A stretch of DNA of 64,000 bases from Paracentrotus lividus (lineage: Eukaryota; Echinodermata; Echinoidea; Camarodonta; Echinidae). How positions within the stretch are numbered: position 1 is the stretch's first letter; each line of letters opens with the position of its first letter. This document shows, in pieces, positions 1 through 13,136 of this stretch. The notes beneath the pieces were generated by a model that worked only from the letters and a program-made list of their open reading frames with translations, searched no databases and had not been told where the DNA came from. The position numbers were made by a program, and so were the translations under genes. The stretch lies in NCBI GenBank assembly GCA_940671915.1, contig CALNVZ010003426.1:13232455-13296454 (forward strand), given 5' to 3'.

Positions 1-744
1 TGGTTGTTTGACTGTGTCCACATTGATTCAACACCTCTCCCCTTCTTTCTTCATGTAGGCCTATGTGTCTCTCATCCTCTGTCTCTATGACTCTCTCCAT
101 CTCTCTGTCTCCACCTCTGTCTCTTTTTTCTCTCTCTCTGTATCTCACTCTATCTCTCTCTCTCTCTCTCCCTCTCTCAATCACTCTCATTCATACTCCA
201 TGATTGGCAGCAATAAGTTGGTAGGAACTTGAACTGACAGTGACTGTGCTCACCCTGGCTGCTCAAAGGTGGCAAAGTCCACAGCCGACCTGTCACACAA
301 GACACCATGTTTTCAATTCATTTCATCCCATAAATCTGTTTATTCTCCAACAACTTCACGGAGGGCAAGATTTATTACTTCTTCTTTATTCTATTTTCCT
401 TTCATACATCACAATTGGATAATAGATGAATAATAGAGGGTTGGTTTGCACCCTTCAAATATATTTTGGGGCGTCCTGAAGGATGAATCTTCAGGCTGCT
501 TGGACCCTGGTAAATCGGGATCCTGAGAATCCAGAAATTTAAACTGGTAACGTACATGTAGGCCTACACTAAACAGTACATCATTAAAGTAGAAATGAAT
601 TCCAAATGAAACTAATTTGAGGGCTGACAGGTTTGAAATCTTTCAGAAATCTTGTGAAAAATTATCAATTTACTTTTCCAACGTTCACTAAAATTATTAA
701 TTAAAAAAAGAAGAAAGTTGTGGTGTCTACACAAATATTCTCCA
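1..744. other. Non-coding, CT-rich stretch
   Basis: Positions 60-190 are a degenerate CT/TCTC microsatellite. No open frame with splice signals or recognisable protein similarity is seen on either strand; the short open frames are chance. Confidence 0.6.
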
Positions 745-844
745 GGGGCCTGTTTCTCGAAACCGTCATAAGTCTAAATTCTTGGACAACCCATAGGGAT
801 TGTCCAAGAACTTAGACTTAAAACGGTTTCGAGAAATGGGCCCC
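745..844. mobile_element. 100-bp perfect-arm hairpin MITE
   Basis: The left arm runs from GGGGCCTGTTTCTCGAAACC and is mirrored by a right arm ending GGTTTCGAGAAATGGGCCCC, with a ~10-bp loop. Inside the arms, GTCATAAGTCTAA and CTTGGACAA match the ends of the large foldback elements at 57.67-60.12 kb (GGGGCGTTTCACGAAACC, GTCATAAGTCTAACTTC). It is probably a minimal internally deleted member of that family. Confidence 0.75.
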
Positions 845-1372
845 AATACACTTAAGTTGAAGTTCACATTTACAAGTATCAAAGAAATATAAGACATGTC
901 TTGACTTGAGCAATTACTATTTGGTTGTTTTTCTCATATTGTCTATTTACATAAAAATCATTCTATTTTGTAAACAGAACATTTATCAGAGCAAAGCATC
1001 AGTGTTTAATAAATACGCTAATGACCAAACTTTTCAATAAAACAGGCTGGGGCAAAGTCTAATCATAGGGTACCCATTGTAACATTCATATTGTTTTAAA
1101 CATGATGTTCACTCTTCTTTGATCCAGATTGTTAGCAAAGTCAACGTGGGTGGTGAACGCTTTCAAAAGCAGGCGTGATAAATAGCAACTTTTATCTGGT
1201 ATGACTCGCACCTCTTGTTTTTAATGTGCTATATTGAATGGGATGAAGAGCATTAACGTCATCTTTAGAGCTCTGTGTTTATATTCTTATCTTTTTGTAA
1301 GCAAATGTGTTTATTTCAAAATGAATGTTTAAACAAGGACAAATTTATTATTGCAGATAAATAGGCCAATTG

Positions 1373-2353
1373 TAGGGGAGAGTGGGGTAGTTTGGAACAC
1401 GGGGTTTAGTTGAAACATTGTAATTTTCTTTAACGGCTATAAATATATTTAGTGCAATCTACCTCTCAGTTGTTGCTTATGTAGCAACTGCCATCCACCA
1501 ATTTTAGACAGCACACATGCTTCAAGCTCGTGAAGTTAGAAAACATGTTTGTTTTTTTCACCTTCTGAGTAAATTTTGTCATTTTTACAAAATGTTTTAA
1601 TTATCTCAAAAGAAGTATCATAAATTAAGGGTTGGCCTGTTTTTAGTATAACAAACAGTTATACAAAGCTACAAAACAAGGTTTTAAATATAAGGCATGT
1701 TGTTTGCCTCTTGTGGCTGTAAGCTTACAAAGTGTCAAATGGGCCTCGTGGGGTTAGTTGGAACATTTTGAACGGGGGTTAGTTGGAACATGTACTGAAG
1801 TAAATAGGTTTTCAGCTGAACAAAAAATAAAAATCATATAATTCCAGTGACGTGTTCCGAAATATTCTTATACCATGTATATTAGTGCAAATTGGACAAT
1901 TTTTATGCAGAATGCTACTTCACAGGACTTAAGAATATCTGTATGTGAGTGGATGCTATCAAGTGTAATAAAACATGAAGTAAAAAAAAAAATTTTGAAC
2001 ACCAATCTTTAATATTTCAATTGGAATCATAAAGCAAGTTAGCTGAAGCATAGATAATGTTGTAGATAGTTTAAATATAATGTTTAGAGATACCACGCAC
2101 AATGTTTCAACTTACCCTATACCAATGTCCAACTAACCCGCTGTTATGGGGTTAGTTGGAACACTCTGACATGGTTTGTTGAAGATGGATTTTTCCGGGA
2201 ACCATACTAAGTTTTAACAATTTTTATGGGATGATTTGTAGCATAGCAGATTCACATGAAACTTTATCATTTTTGTTTCTTGAAGATAAAGTCCGCTTTT
2301 GTTTTACAGCGCATTTTTGTGAAAAATGTTCCATTAACCCCCGCTCTCCCCTA
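1373..2353. mobile_element. TA-flanked non-autonomous element, GGGGAGAG termini
   Basis: The element starts TA-GGGGAGAGTGGGGTAG and ends CCCCGCTCTCCCC-TA, giving inverted ends flanked by TA. Inside, GGGGTTAGTTGGAACA is repeated at about 1750, 1780 and 2150, and its complement lies near 2110. There is no transposase frame. The same terminal design recurs at 15,403, 38,152, 43,651 and 55,965, so this is a dispersed MITE-like family. The TA flank suggests mobilisation by a Tc1/mariner-type enzyme, which is inference. Confidence 0.75.
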
Positions 2354-5300
2354 GCTGGCTCTACATTATTTCTGACATTCAAACATAGTAGGGGGCCTCA
2401 AGGTCCATTTTTTTGTATTTCGAGCCTACTTTATTCTACTCTTTCTCTTTTAATACATGTAGCTCTGTTTGAAGAATCATTATGTTGGTTTCTGCATGCA
2501 GAAAAGGGGGATTTTTTTTTTTTTATTTATGGCAATATTTGTAGACAGGTTGCATAAACTGCAATTTCTACAGGTGGTCAGCGGACAGAGGTGTGTCACT
2601 GTCCAAACTAAATTGTAGGCCTACATGTATGAACGATTGTAATTTTTATTTTATTTTTTTAATCTATTATTACATTTTTAGGCTAGACTTTGGGTCCTGG
2701 ACAAATTTGTTTCCTCAGGTTCACACAGAAGTTTACTCTGGTGTACGGCTTGTAAAACAAAAATAGAATATATGGGATCAATCTTTTGGAGCTTCAATGT
2801 CAACACTATATCATACTATAGACCCAAGTCACACCATAGGAAATAACTCCAAACCATGGGACAATTTAACAGACCCCTTCTGAAAGTAATGTAGTTTATG
2901 TGTTTGGCTCCACCATTGATCTGGTGGCAAGGCTCAGGGTGTGACCGATGTATCACTATTGACGGTGTCAAATACATGTTGAGAATGAAAAAAGACAGGC
3001 TTTGTACGGATCTCAAAAAGATATAAACACACATCGCCCCTGGGTTTAGGGACTATGGGGCTGTGAAATGGTAGTTTTGGCACTGTTGTTACCAGGTACA
3101 CAACAGGTGATGACATTGAGGATCATTATTTGAAAAGTTTTATGAATTTCACCTCCTATTATCTTTTGGCACCACCACCCTCCCTATTTCTCCTCCTTCA
3201 AGGTTCAACAGCAGGTGACAAAATTGAAAAGTAATATTGCAAAACTAAATCTGAAATGATACAGTCCATTATTGTCTGGTCAGTACCCTGCGTAACATAA
3301 TTAGTTATGACCAATTGCAAATTTGAAAACAATCACTCTAAATGTAGGCCTACATGTACCTTTTAGCATCACAGTGAAACTTTTGTGCACGAAGTTTATG
3401 GCAACAAGGATGCCTGATTGGTCACTTTCAATATGCAAAAATTTGATTTTTATGTTACAGGGTACTGGATTCCATCCTAATGATCCAACTTCTTGTTTAT
3501 GAAAAAATAAAAGTTAGGATAAATGATGAAACGCTCCCCCCCCCCCCTTTCACCAATTTGATGCAACAAAGATCTCTAAACAACCGCCATAAATGATAAT
3601 TTGATTAGATGGCATACAAATAACAATGTTTTTAAGAGAACACAAAGCAGAGTAGCGAAAACATCACAAACTTGGCCACCAGCCTAGCAGAACAAAGGCC
3701 CTCTTGGGCGCAAAGTACAGATGTACACTTTACCCCTATTGTTCAAGTCAAGCATACAATCGTTGATGTTTTTATCTATGGATGGAGGGGTACTTGGACA
3801 AAAAAATAGAGACATATCGCATCATGTTCTTGGAATACTAGTAGTTGTTTTCTGACTGGGGTTCACAGTTACCCAGGTGCCTGGCTCTGCTCCTCTGAAG
3901 AGTTGTTTTGAAGCATATTAATCAGGTCTGTTTGGTAGCAAACATACATGACCCATTATATTCATAACAAATGAACCAAGAAATGGCGGCAAAGCTTCAT
4001 TGTCTATCATATCATACTTCCCACGATATGTTTATATTTGATCCTTTTTTTTTTTAAGAATACATGTACATGTACATAGATTTAACACATTTATGTAGCA
4101 GCGGATGTGTATATTTCTACAAAATTATTTAAATTTGATACTTGCAATATGACTTTTCATCTAAATTACATTTCCCACGGGAAAACTACAGATTAAGCAT
4201 ATTTGAGTGGGAATCTGTATTTTTCGTGATTCATAAACAACTATTTTTCACTTTCAAAAAAGGATAATACCTTTTACAAACACTCCCTTTTTATTCCAAA
4301 TTTCCCACAATTTCCAAAGTATTGCTCTATGAGCTTTTATTGACTGCTTGTATTTTTGGTGTCAAGTTCAGACAGAAATTCCTTAATCTCTGTCAATAAC
4401 ATTATTAATATTCAGATTGAATGAGTCACGTATTTGTTGTGAGGTATGTGTAGAAAGGAAGTTGTCTAAAATAGGCCCAATCAGGACTCTAAAGGATGAA
4501 CTTTTGGTTGTCAACAACTTTTGTCAAAATTTGGTATCATTTCAGGGCCAATTTCACCTGAAGACACAGTGTTTGCAGCCAAATACCTTGCATTCTTTAT
4601 GAAGAAAGAAAGATGATCAACATAAAGACAGGTTTTAAAAGAAAAAATACATCTCATACAGCTTTCGTGGGAAAAATGGAATAAGGGATTCAAAACGAGT
4701 TCCTGTCACATATAATAGGTGTAAAGGTAGAATGTAAACAAGTTTTCAAAAACATGTTTTTCTATCAGAATATTCTGGTCTTCCTCCTTTTTTATATTGT
4801 ATTTGGAAGTCTCAATATTACATTCCATGAATGAATATGTCAATTAAATCTGTTGACAGTGAACATGATTACATGTAAAGCATTCCGACGTGCATTTGTA
4901 AATCTTTTTGTTTTCTTTCAATTCGATATTATTCAATGTCAAGGACAATTATATCAATCAATTAAATACTTCAAACAAACATGCAGCAGTTTAAGCTACA
5001 TTGTATGTACACGTAGTTTGCGGTATTCTTTGATGTTCTTAAACTTGTAAACATGTTTGTGACAGCAACCGAGAACTATCATATCTACCGTGGGAAGCAT
5101 CAAACCAACATTTTCCCTTTCTCAAAGATTTTGTTTTCACCTTTACTTTTTTAACAACACCATTATCTGACATTATGAAAGCACCAAATTTCTTTATTTT
5201 TACCCTAATTGTATAAGGCATGAAACAATCTTCCAATAAAATAACTGTCAATATAAAGCCCAGTTCCATTTAATTGTTTTGCACACTTGCAAGGTCTGGA

Positions 5301-7419
5301 ATCTCCAGACAGGAATTTTGTATGGACGAATGCAGATGGGCACTGACGGCAATTTGGACATAAAAGTAACCCTAGCAAATTAACATCCCCCCCCCCCCCT
5401 CTTCCACATAAAAAATATTTTAAAAACAAGTATTAGTAGAGGGGGTACAAGTTCCAATTTATATGAGATAAGTTCTGTTCAGTCTAAATAAGAAAAATTA
5501 TGTCACATTTGTAAGGATGGCAGGATGAAAAACACAGGCCAGGAATTTTTCCAAGTTTGCCTATGATTTTAAAATATTCAATATTTTGTCAGTAATCCCA
5601 CAGCAAACATCCTTCAGTAATCAGTAGTGGCTGGGAGTAATATAATGCAAACATTTAACATACCTAAAGGGGTACAAACACTAAAATACATGTGGGCTAC
5701 ATGTTCTTTATATAAGTTGGGAAGTCTAGAAAATATATTTTAAAGATAATTTCAATAATCCCTTTTGCAAGCTTCCTGGGGTAAACACTTCCAATTTCAC
5801 AAAAATAAAAACATGATTTTCCCCCTCTGATTACTGCCCTGTTTTCAGGTTAGTTCAGTAACCTAATTGTTATTGGCACTACTTGAAAGTTATTTTGATG
5901 GGTATGAAACTCCCCGCAAATTTATAGGCCATCAACTTTCGCTCCCTGATTGGTTTACCTGATGCCTTGACATTGTACTTGATTTGTGAACCAAATATCT
6001 TCTGTCTACGTAGGAAAATATTGAAGACAACGAGAGGAAGAGGCATGGTGTATTTTATGATATAGATAGAACTTTGAGTATAGCCTACATTGAAGGTACA
6101 TTTAAAACTAAAACATACTTACTTTTTAAAGTTTTAAACCTAAAAAATAACAACAAAAAACAACAGTTGATACAAAACAGAACCATCAAACAGGTGGAGG
6201 GAAATCATAAGGCAGCAAAGGTTAAAAAATAAATAAAGATCTAATACGTGCTCATAATGAGCTAAAATGTAAAACATAGATTTGAAAAGCTATCCCAGTT
6301 TAGATTCCTGAGTGAGCTGTAAAAGGGAAAATTACCTCATCAAGTATTAAAAAAAATTGAAGTACGTGTATGTTCAGAATAAATCATTCCAAATGAAGAC
6401 TACTCAAGACATTAAAAAGAAAACCAAAATTTCAGGGGTTATCTTGCATCACTTCGTACCAATTTCGTCAGATCTTGGTAAATCCAACTCTCTCCACCAA
6501 TCCATCATCATAAGATAAACCCATAAATGAAAGATGACAAGTAACACTGTTTCCATTGTATCTAGACCAAGGCTAATTGGCTGGCTCAAAATATGATCCC
6601 TTCATCAGTCTACAAGAGGTCAAGGGTCAAGGGATCAAGCTGTATTTCATCCTAGATAGCCCGCTTTCATATTTCTGACAACTATTTCTTCAATCTGATT
6701 TCATATTTGAATAGATTAGTTCTAAAAGGTATCAAATCCACTTTTGATGGAAATTGAGTAATGAGGTTGGGCCTGTCTTTGTACAAACAAAAACTAAATT
6801 TTGAAAGTATTAGAAAATGGACTTTTTGATGTCACTTTTCACAGATGCCTGTACAATGAAGGTAAAAAAAAAAAGACATAATCTCTGAAGAAAAAGAAAA
6901 AAGAAAAAAAAAGTAGTTCAGGCACCTGTTTTTAAGTTTCTCTCGATTGTATCTTTCTGAAATTCTGAACAGATGATTCTCTCGGTTTTCAAGTGGTATT
7001 GGAGGAAAATAAAGATAACAATTTTTTTCCAGAGCTACTGAAATAGGTTGAAGTGAAAATAATTCTTTTAAGGTTGTGAGAAGAATTCATCTACATAATG
7101 TGGGCCTTTATGTGAATAGAATTTTTTTTTTTTTTTTCTGATATTGATATCTACTTCTTAAAGATTTAGCTGGTTTTCATTTGAATTTCTGGTACACTGG
7201 AGCAAAATGTAGATATGATCTGTTGAAGAAGAAGGGTGTAAATGTACATGTAGCTCTCTGTATAAACGTGGACCTTTTTTAAAAGTATGTGACTTAATAT
7301 TGTTATGACTCTTAATATAGTTTGTTTATTCTATTTTTGGTTATTCATTTGCTATGATCAGGCCACAGGAAAACCAAAATAAGAACCATTGGAAACTAGA
7401 AAAGTCATCCAAATCCTCA
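2354..7419. other. Non-coding stretch, nothing recognised
   Basis: AT-rich DNA with short homopolymers (C-runs at about 3537 and 5388) and several ACATGTA/GTAGGCCTAC palindromes. No exon with coherent frame and splice sites was found on either strand. If the candidate first exon at 9954 is real, this lies in its first intron. Confidence 0.5.
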
Positions 7420-7990
7420 AGAAATTGAGATGTTTTGAAGAAAGGGATTGACATCTGCTTAACGGATAACAGAAGACCAAGGGTTGAATATGAAAAAAAT
7501 TGCTACCATCTGTGAGGTTTTCAAGACATTTAAGAGCAAGCACATTGGAACAAAAAGTTTGAACAGATTTACATGTATTTTCAAATCTCTTTTTATTTTT
7601 TTTTTAAGACATGTTGATTGCTCCTAACTGTGTAAATTGTATTTCTACTGAAGACTTACAGGTCTCGTACATTTTTCTTCTCTTTTTTCTTTGCATAAAT
7701 TTTTCTTATATTTATAAAATTTGTAGGCCTACATGTGTTAAAATCCCCCATGCCTGCATTGATACCATCTTTCAATCATACCAAGACCACTTTAAAACCA
7801 AAGCTGGCTTGTGAAATCCCTACGAAACAATTGAAAGTCCTCTTGAAATTGAGATGTTTTGGAGTTAGAGATTGACATCTGCTTATTGGATAACACAAGA
7901 TCAAGGAGAGGATATGAATATAATTGCTTTCAATTGCTACCATCTGCATAGCTTGGTTGACAGGACTTCTGAGCAAGAAAATCTTGGTTG
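7420..7990. repeat. Diverged direct repeat, ~130 bp, ~420 bp apart
   Basis: About 7420-7540 and 7838-7980 share AAATTGAGATGTTTTG, GATTGACATCTGCTTA, GGATAACA and TTGCTACCATCTG in the same order and spacing. Divergence is moderate. No transposon ends were identified. Confidence 0.6.
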
Positions 7991-8024
7991 AAAAGATCAC
8001 AGTGTTGACATTGCCCTTTTTTAT

Positions 8025-8480
8025 ATACAGTCTGTGTCAAATAAAATGGTACAAGTGGAAAACATTTTTTTTTTATAGTATGAAGTTTAATCACAGCCTG
8101 CTATTGTTTGGTATTTTCATAAAGCAGGAAGATCAGACTTTCACCTGCAATTTTTTCCATCACATTTGGTGTTGTAATTTTTGAAATACGACTAGTTTTC
8201 TACAATCAAGAAAAATCCATTTTTCGCACGCCGTCCCATGCCATTGTGTGTAGGTTTCGCATAATGGCCATAAAGTGCTCATTTTCGATTTGTTTCTTGT
8301 CGCACATAATTTAGCATAACTTTTGTTTTACGAATGCAAATTATACACAACAAAGCGCATCAGCAAGAAATATCTTCTGGCTTTATTTTGGTACTACATA
8401 CACACATTATCTGAAAATATTTCACACCTAAATAATTTTTTCTCCAACTGTAGCAATTTTTTTTTGACACAGACTGTATA
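8025..8480. mobile_element. 456-bp TA-flanked MITE
   Basis: The left end TATACAGTCTGTGTCAAA and the right end TTTGACACAGACTGTATA are perfect inverted repeats of about 18 bp beginning and ending with TA. That fits a Tc1/mariner-type non-autonomous element. Open frames inside it are not conserved genes. Confidence 0.8.
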
Positions 8481-9639
8481 TCAAAATTCATCTTGTGAAA
8501 TTGAGTAGGAATGCAGTTGAATTGCCACTTTTAACTATCAAATGGTTTGTGGTTTGATACAATTCTTTTATTTTCCCACTACGGAAAAAAAAATATTGAT
8601 AGAAGAAAATATAATATTTTAATCTAAACATATAAAGGTATCATGGAAATGTTACAAATAAAGATACAATGATGAGTATTTTTATGAATTGGTTCATATA
8701 GATATGTATTTAAAGAATCTTGTAAACTTCAGGTTTAGCAAGAACATACTCCATTTTTAAATTAAATTTCACATCAATATTCAGTACAGACATTATTTTG
8801 TAGGACCTACATTGTATCAGTTAAATACTAGGCAAAATTAGTTATACAGTAAAACAATTTAACTGGAAAGGAGTCTCTACGTCCAGCATGGTGTACTAAC
8901 AATGACCATTTTACTGTAATTGTAATAAAGCTTGTACATTTAATACATATGCAGATATTCAAATTTCAAATTGGAATTTAGAATTTGTGTACGTCTCGGC
9001 TTTAATTTCCATCACTATAAACATTATGTGTAGCTTTGTTTAACTTCATAAGTTTGTACGAGTTTGAAAGAAGAAAAAAATATAATTAATGTAAATTGAT
9101 TTCATCTTTGCAATCTTTAATTCATGCTTCATCTTATAAATAGCATACTCAAATATTCATCAATAATTGTCTGCATGAAATTTACATTAAATTGTTAAAA
9201 ACTTTAATCATTCTCTGAGATATTTGGGCCTAATCTAAAGTTGCAAAATACAGAATCATAATAAACATTTTTAATCTGGTCAAATAAAGTCGCAAATAAT
9301 GAGATAGAATATTGACAGTAACAAAATTATTATTTTAACAATTCTTACTAGGGCCTATATTGGCTCAGCCAGTGCAAATTTTAATATCACTCTCTCTCTC
9401 TCTCTCTCTGTTCTAAAATCTTTCATTCTCTGTACCTCTCTCTCAATTTTTAAAAGAAGACAGACATGTGAAAGCATTTTTTTTTTAAATCAAAGACAAA
9501 CAAAAAATATATGAAAAGGGAAATTAAAAGGCAGATAGATCTTTGCTTTGGTCCACATAAATGAAAACATCGACACTCAAATTTTGCATCACTAAAAAAT
9601 CAATGAACAAATCAGAGCTTTACTTTTTTAAATGGATGT
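8481..9639. other. Non-coding stretch with CT microsatellite
   Basis: A (CT)n run lies at about 9391-9410. The rest is AT-rich with no recognisable exon. Confidence 0.5.
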
Positions 9640-10334
9640 TAGATTGGGCTATTACAGCATATCGATTTTCCTTCTTCGTTTTTGTAAGCCAAGTCGAGGA
9701 TTTCCTTCAGCGAAATCTGCCAAAGAATTCCCGTTCCAAAATCACAAGCAGTTGGTTTCAAAAGAATCAATGAATTGTAAATAATGCCAACGGCGATGAA
9801 AAAGAACCCCGCTACGCGGACCACGTAACTCCACACAACCCGGACAACCAACGGGCTACACTGGGGTACCACGCGGTTACGAATACGCTGATCGAGAAAC
9901 TAAATCCGCCACAGTTTTTGAGAAAAATGGGAATAAAATCAAATAAAACTTACCCGTTACGATAAAAACAGTGAGCAGGAATGCCTCGAAAGTCCTCATA
10001 ATGATGATGGCAACATATTCCAGTCCAAAATTCACAGGTAAAAGTGGTATGTTGATCGTTTTCTCGGTTATGTTCCAGTACTTTGAAGCAGTGCTCACGC
10101 CATTATACCCAAATCTCTTTTGAGTGGCTATTATACTCTCCCGAAGTTTACTAACTTTGCGATTCGCCGAGCTAGTGCTAGCTGTGTGTGTATGTAGCAA
10201 CGCACGTTCAAACAACACACAATTTGGTTTGTGTGTATGAGACCAGAGAATGGGGTATGAAAAACAGGTGGAAGATATCGCGGTGCATCTATTGGCGGTT
10301 TCATGCATTTCTTTTCAAGATAAATTGGCGACAT
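9640..10334. promoter_or_regulatory. CpG-richer stretch, possible promoter/5' exon region
   Basis: Many CG dinucleotides occur here (for example around 9790-9900 and 10,140-10,330) compared with the AT-rich flanks. The stretch encloses the candidate minus-strand first exon. No TATA box or other core element is claimed. Confidence 0.3.
9954..9999 (-). CDS. Possible first coding exon with signal-peptide-like start
   Basis: On the minus strand an ATG at 9999 begins MRTFEAFLLTVFIVTG: a basic residue near the start, then a hydrophobic run, as in a secretory signal peptide. The frame ends in phase 1 at a consensus donor (ACGG then GTAAGT; exon end 9954). Phase-1 introns just after signal peptides are common in secreted and receptor genes. 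The surrounding 9.64-10.33 kb is richer in CpG than its neighbours, as expected near a promoter. The frame stays open upstream to about 10,308, so the start is not fixed. No following exon was recognised; the rest of the gene would lie to the left. It could equally be a non-coding transcript or chance. Confidence 0.35.
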
Positions 10335-11032
10335 CGATAACTGCCTGTAGATGAGTTTTTTTTTTTTTTTTAATATTAATAAAAATTTTTAAACGATATT
10401 TGTTACATGTAAGCTCTAATTAAAAGGGGGTTGAGACTTGTATACATATCTCATTAATTAGGATTGATTTTTTTTGGAAGAAAACTAAATTACAAACATG
10501 TATATTTTCAATGATATTATGCATACATGTGGACTCATTGGTAAATTAAACTCACTTTTTTTAAATAATTGAAAGGCCTACTTAACACTTTGTCACTGTC
10601 ATCTTTCAACTTTTACTCGATATTATTTCTCTATCTCTCTTTATTCGTGTGGTACACAATACTCAAACTCCCACCCTTGTCTATATAAGACTCTTTTGTA
10701 ATCCAGTTCTTTCGCTTCATCATCCTTTTCAAAATCCGAATATATCTCCCTTTCTTTCTATCTCTCACTCTTTGCTTCTTTACTCGTGATTATTTCTCCA
10801 TGTCACTACTTTCCTAACGTTTTTCAAAATCCTTTAGCTCCTTTCTTTCTGTAGTTTTATTTCGTATACTCTATCTCTCCCTCTTCGCTTTTCTCATCTA
10901 ATTAGTTTCCCGGGTTAGTTTCTCTTCTTTGGTTTTTTTCTTTTTCTTCTTCCTCTTGGTGAATGATGTTGGTTTCTGTTCTTCTGACAGACCCCAAAAA
11001 TATCATTCTTTTTTCTTTTTTTTTCTTCTTCT

Positions 11033-11078
<46 letters not shown>

Positions 11079-13136
11079 TCCGTGATAATGAATATGATTT
11101 CTTAGAAACGAAGTTGCGCGTATCAGTTCACTTCAGTTCAGTTTATTTACATATTCCAATCAAACAACAATAAAAACAACAATTATATGTAATTTCAATA
11201 CTATACATTATTTGATAAATCATAAAACGAATGACATCAGTAGCATAAGAACAGTGGTTGCCAATGATAATGGATATGAAATTATCGTTTATAAAGAGAG
11301 ACAAATGTTTCGCTAATTTGTGTGTATTTTCGTGTTTTTTTGTTTTTTGTTTTTTTTTTCAATTATGTATTTTTACGTACAAAAGTGACAAAAGCAAAAG
11401 CAAAATAAATTTAATCAATACATCTCAAACACCCTATTTTATTTTGCGACCAAACGCATTTTCTTTTTTTATTACTTTGTCTTTAGTTTATAGGGGGAGG
11501 GGATCGGTGTCCAAATCCAATCCTATCCCCTCCCCCATGCGGGATACACCAAATACGTAACTATGTGTGTTCCGGACTGACCTATATCAGAACCTGTACA
11601 CATCACTACAGGCCAGGCCCAGTTGTAGTGATATCTTATTTAGATGTAGAGTTATTTTGGCGTTTTTGTTTCTCTCTCTCTCCCTCTCTCTCTCTCCATG
11701 ACATTTTCTTCTGCGACAACATTGCTCCGTTGAAAATTCCATAAACTTATCGGATGACTTTTCAACCATGCACTTGGCAATAAAACTAACCCTAAATCTA
11801 ACATGAAACTCTATTATATTGCAATATTAACCCTACATCTTTGACGAAATAAAGCCCAGCTAGAGCAATAATAATTGTCGCAGAAGAAGATGATTTTATT
11901 TTGTCATGATTGTTTTGTCTACTCCTTGTAGATGCTTTATTAACTTGAAAACTTGATTTAATTTCAACTTTAGTTTGTATGTTAACTGTGCCCTGTAACA
12001 TAAAAGATCGATCAATCTTACGATTTATGCATTGGCGGCGATCCGGAGGGACTAGGGGACGTGTCCCCCCCCCCCCCTTGATTTTTTTTTCTGGGGGGGG
12101 GGTCGTCCCCCCCCCCCCTCGACTTTTAAAGCTCAGCATCTTTTTATTCAATGATCAGCTAGTGATGCTAGTGAAGAGGCAAAATATATGTCAAATACAA
12201 TGCTAAATGTTACTATTACAAGTATAAGGCAACATTTTCGGCTAACGCTTCACGCTCGCAAACACAACACAAGACAAATGATTAAGTGAAATGGTCACTA
12301 TTATGTATTCATGGAATATGTTTTATTTGTTCCGACGCTTTATTCTATAAAATAATTATCATTAGTTTCTGCACAATGTGCGAAGTAGGCCATTCTATTT
12401 CGAATTTTGGATATACAAAAATATAAAAACATATATCATTGGGCCGCTTTATTCCGCTTGAGTGTATCATTAATTCCACTTTAAGTGTTTCCGTCCTCCC
12501 CTATCGTGACATAAAATCGCCGTTTTGGATTTATGTCAATAATAGGTCTATCACTGTTTAGGCTACTAAAGAGTTACAAACGATCGTAAGATTGATTAAT
12601 TCACTTTATGTTACGGGTCATATTATAATTTATTGTTCCATATGCAAATGAGAAAACATTAACTGAGAAAGCAGGTTGATTAAACGTAAACATCTTCTTT
12701 AATCTTTGAATTTACAAATGGCGCAATCTTGGCTCAAACTTTAGTGTCAGGAAAATAAGCCCCAAAAGGTAATTTTATAATTCCTCTTTTTATTTTGTGT
12801 ATTCCTTTGTGTTTATTAATTTGTCTGGAATTGTATTATTTTGTTACCATATCATCTTTGCATTATAATCATATATTTGATTTTGTTCATGACTTAGGCC
12901 CATTATGTTTTTATTTTGTAGTCCTAAAAATAAACAAATGAATAATTATAACAATAAAATCGGACTTTGGCCGCGGCAAAATAAACCATTTCAAATCAAA
13001 TCAAATTAAATCAAAAGAACAATCATTATCATTTGATTTCCTTTAAAAAAGGGCTTAATAAGAACATCCATCAGAGGACAAAGGATTTATGACTAAATAT
13101 CAAAGTTTAGATTTTGTAAACACATTTGAAGAGCTT
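10335..13136. other. Non-coding stretch with homopolymers
   Basis: Contains a poly-T tract of over 40 bases (about 11,035-11,076), CT-rich DNA around 10,620-10,980 and 11,670-11,696, and at 12,035-12,125 a G/C-run cluster that can fold on itself (C-run, short T-run, G-run, second C-run). No coding exon recognised. Confidence 0.5.

Noticed and set aside
7924..8184. 86-codon open frame
   Set aside because: It spans the left end of a MITE and has no homologous or compositional support.
9639..9872. Open minus-strand frame of 77 codons following the candidate first exon
   Set aside because: The nearest acceptors give introns of only 54-66 bp and enter this frame in phase 0, while the candidate exon leaves in phase 1; the phase-1 frame stops at once.
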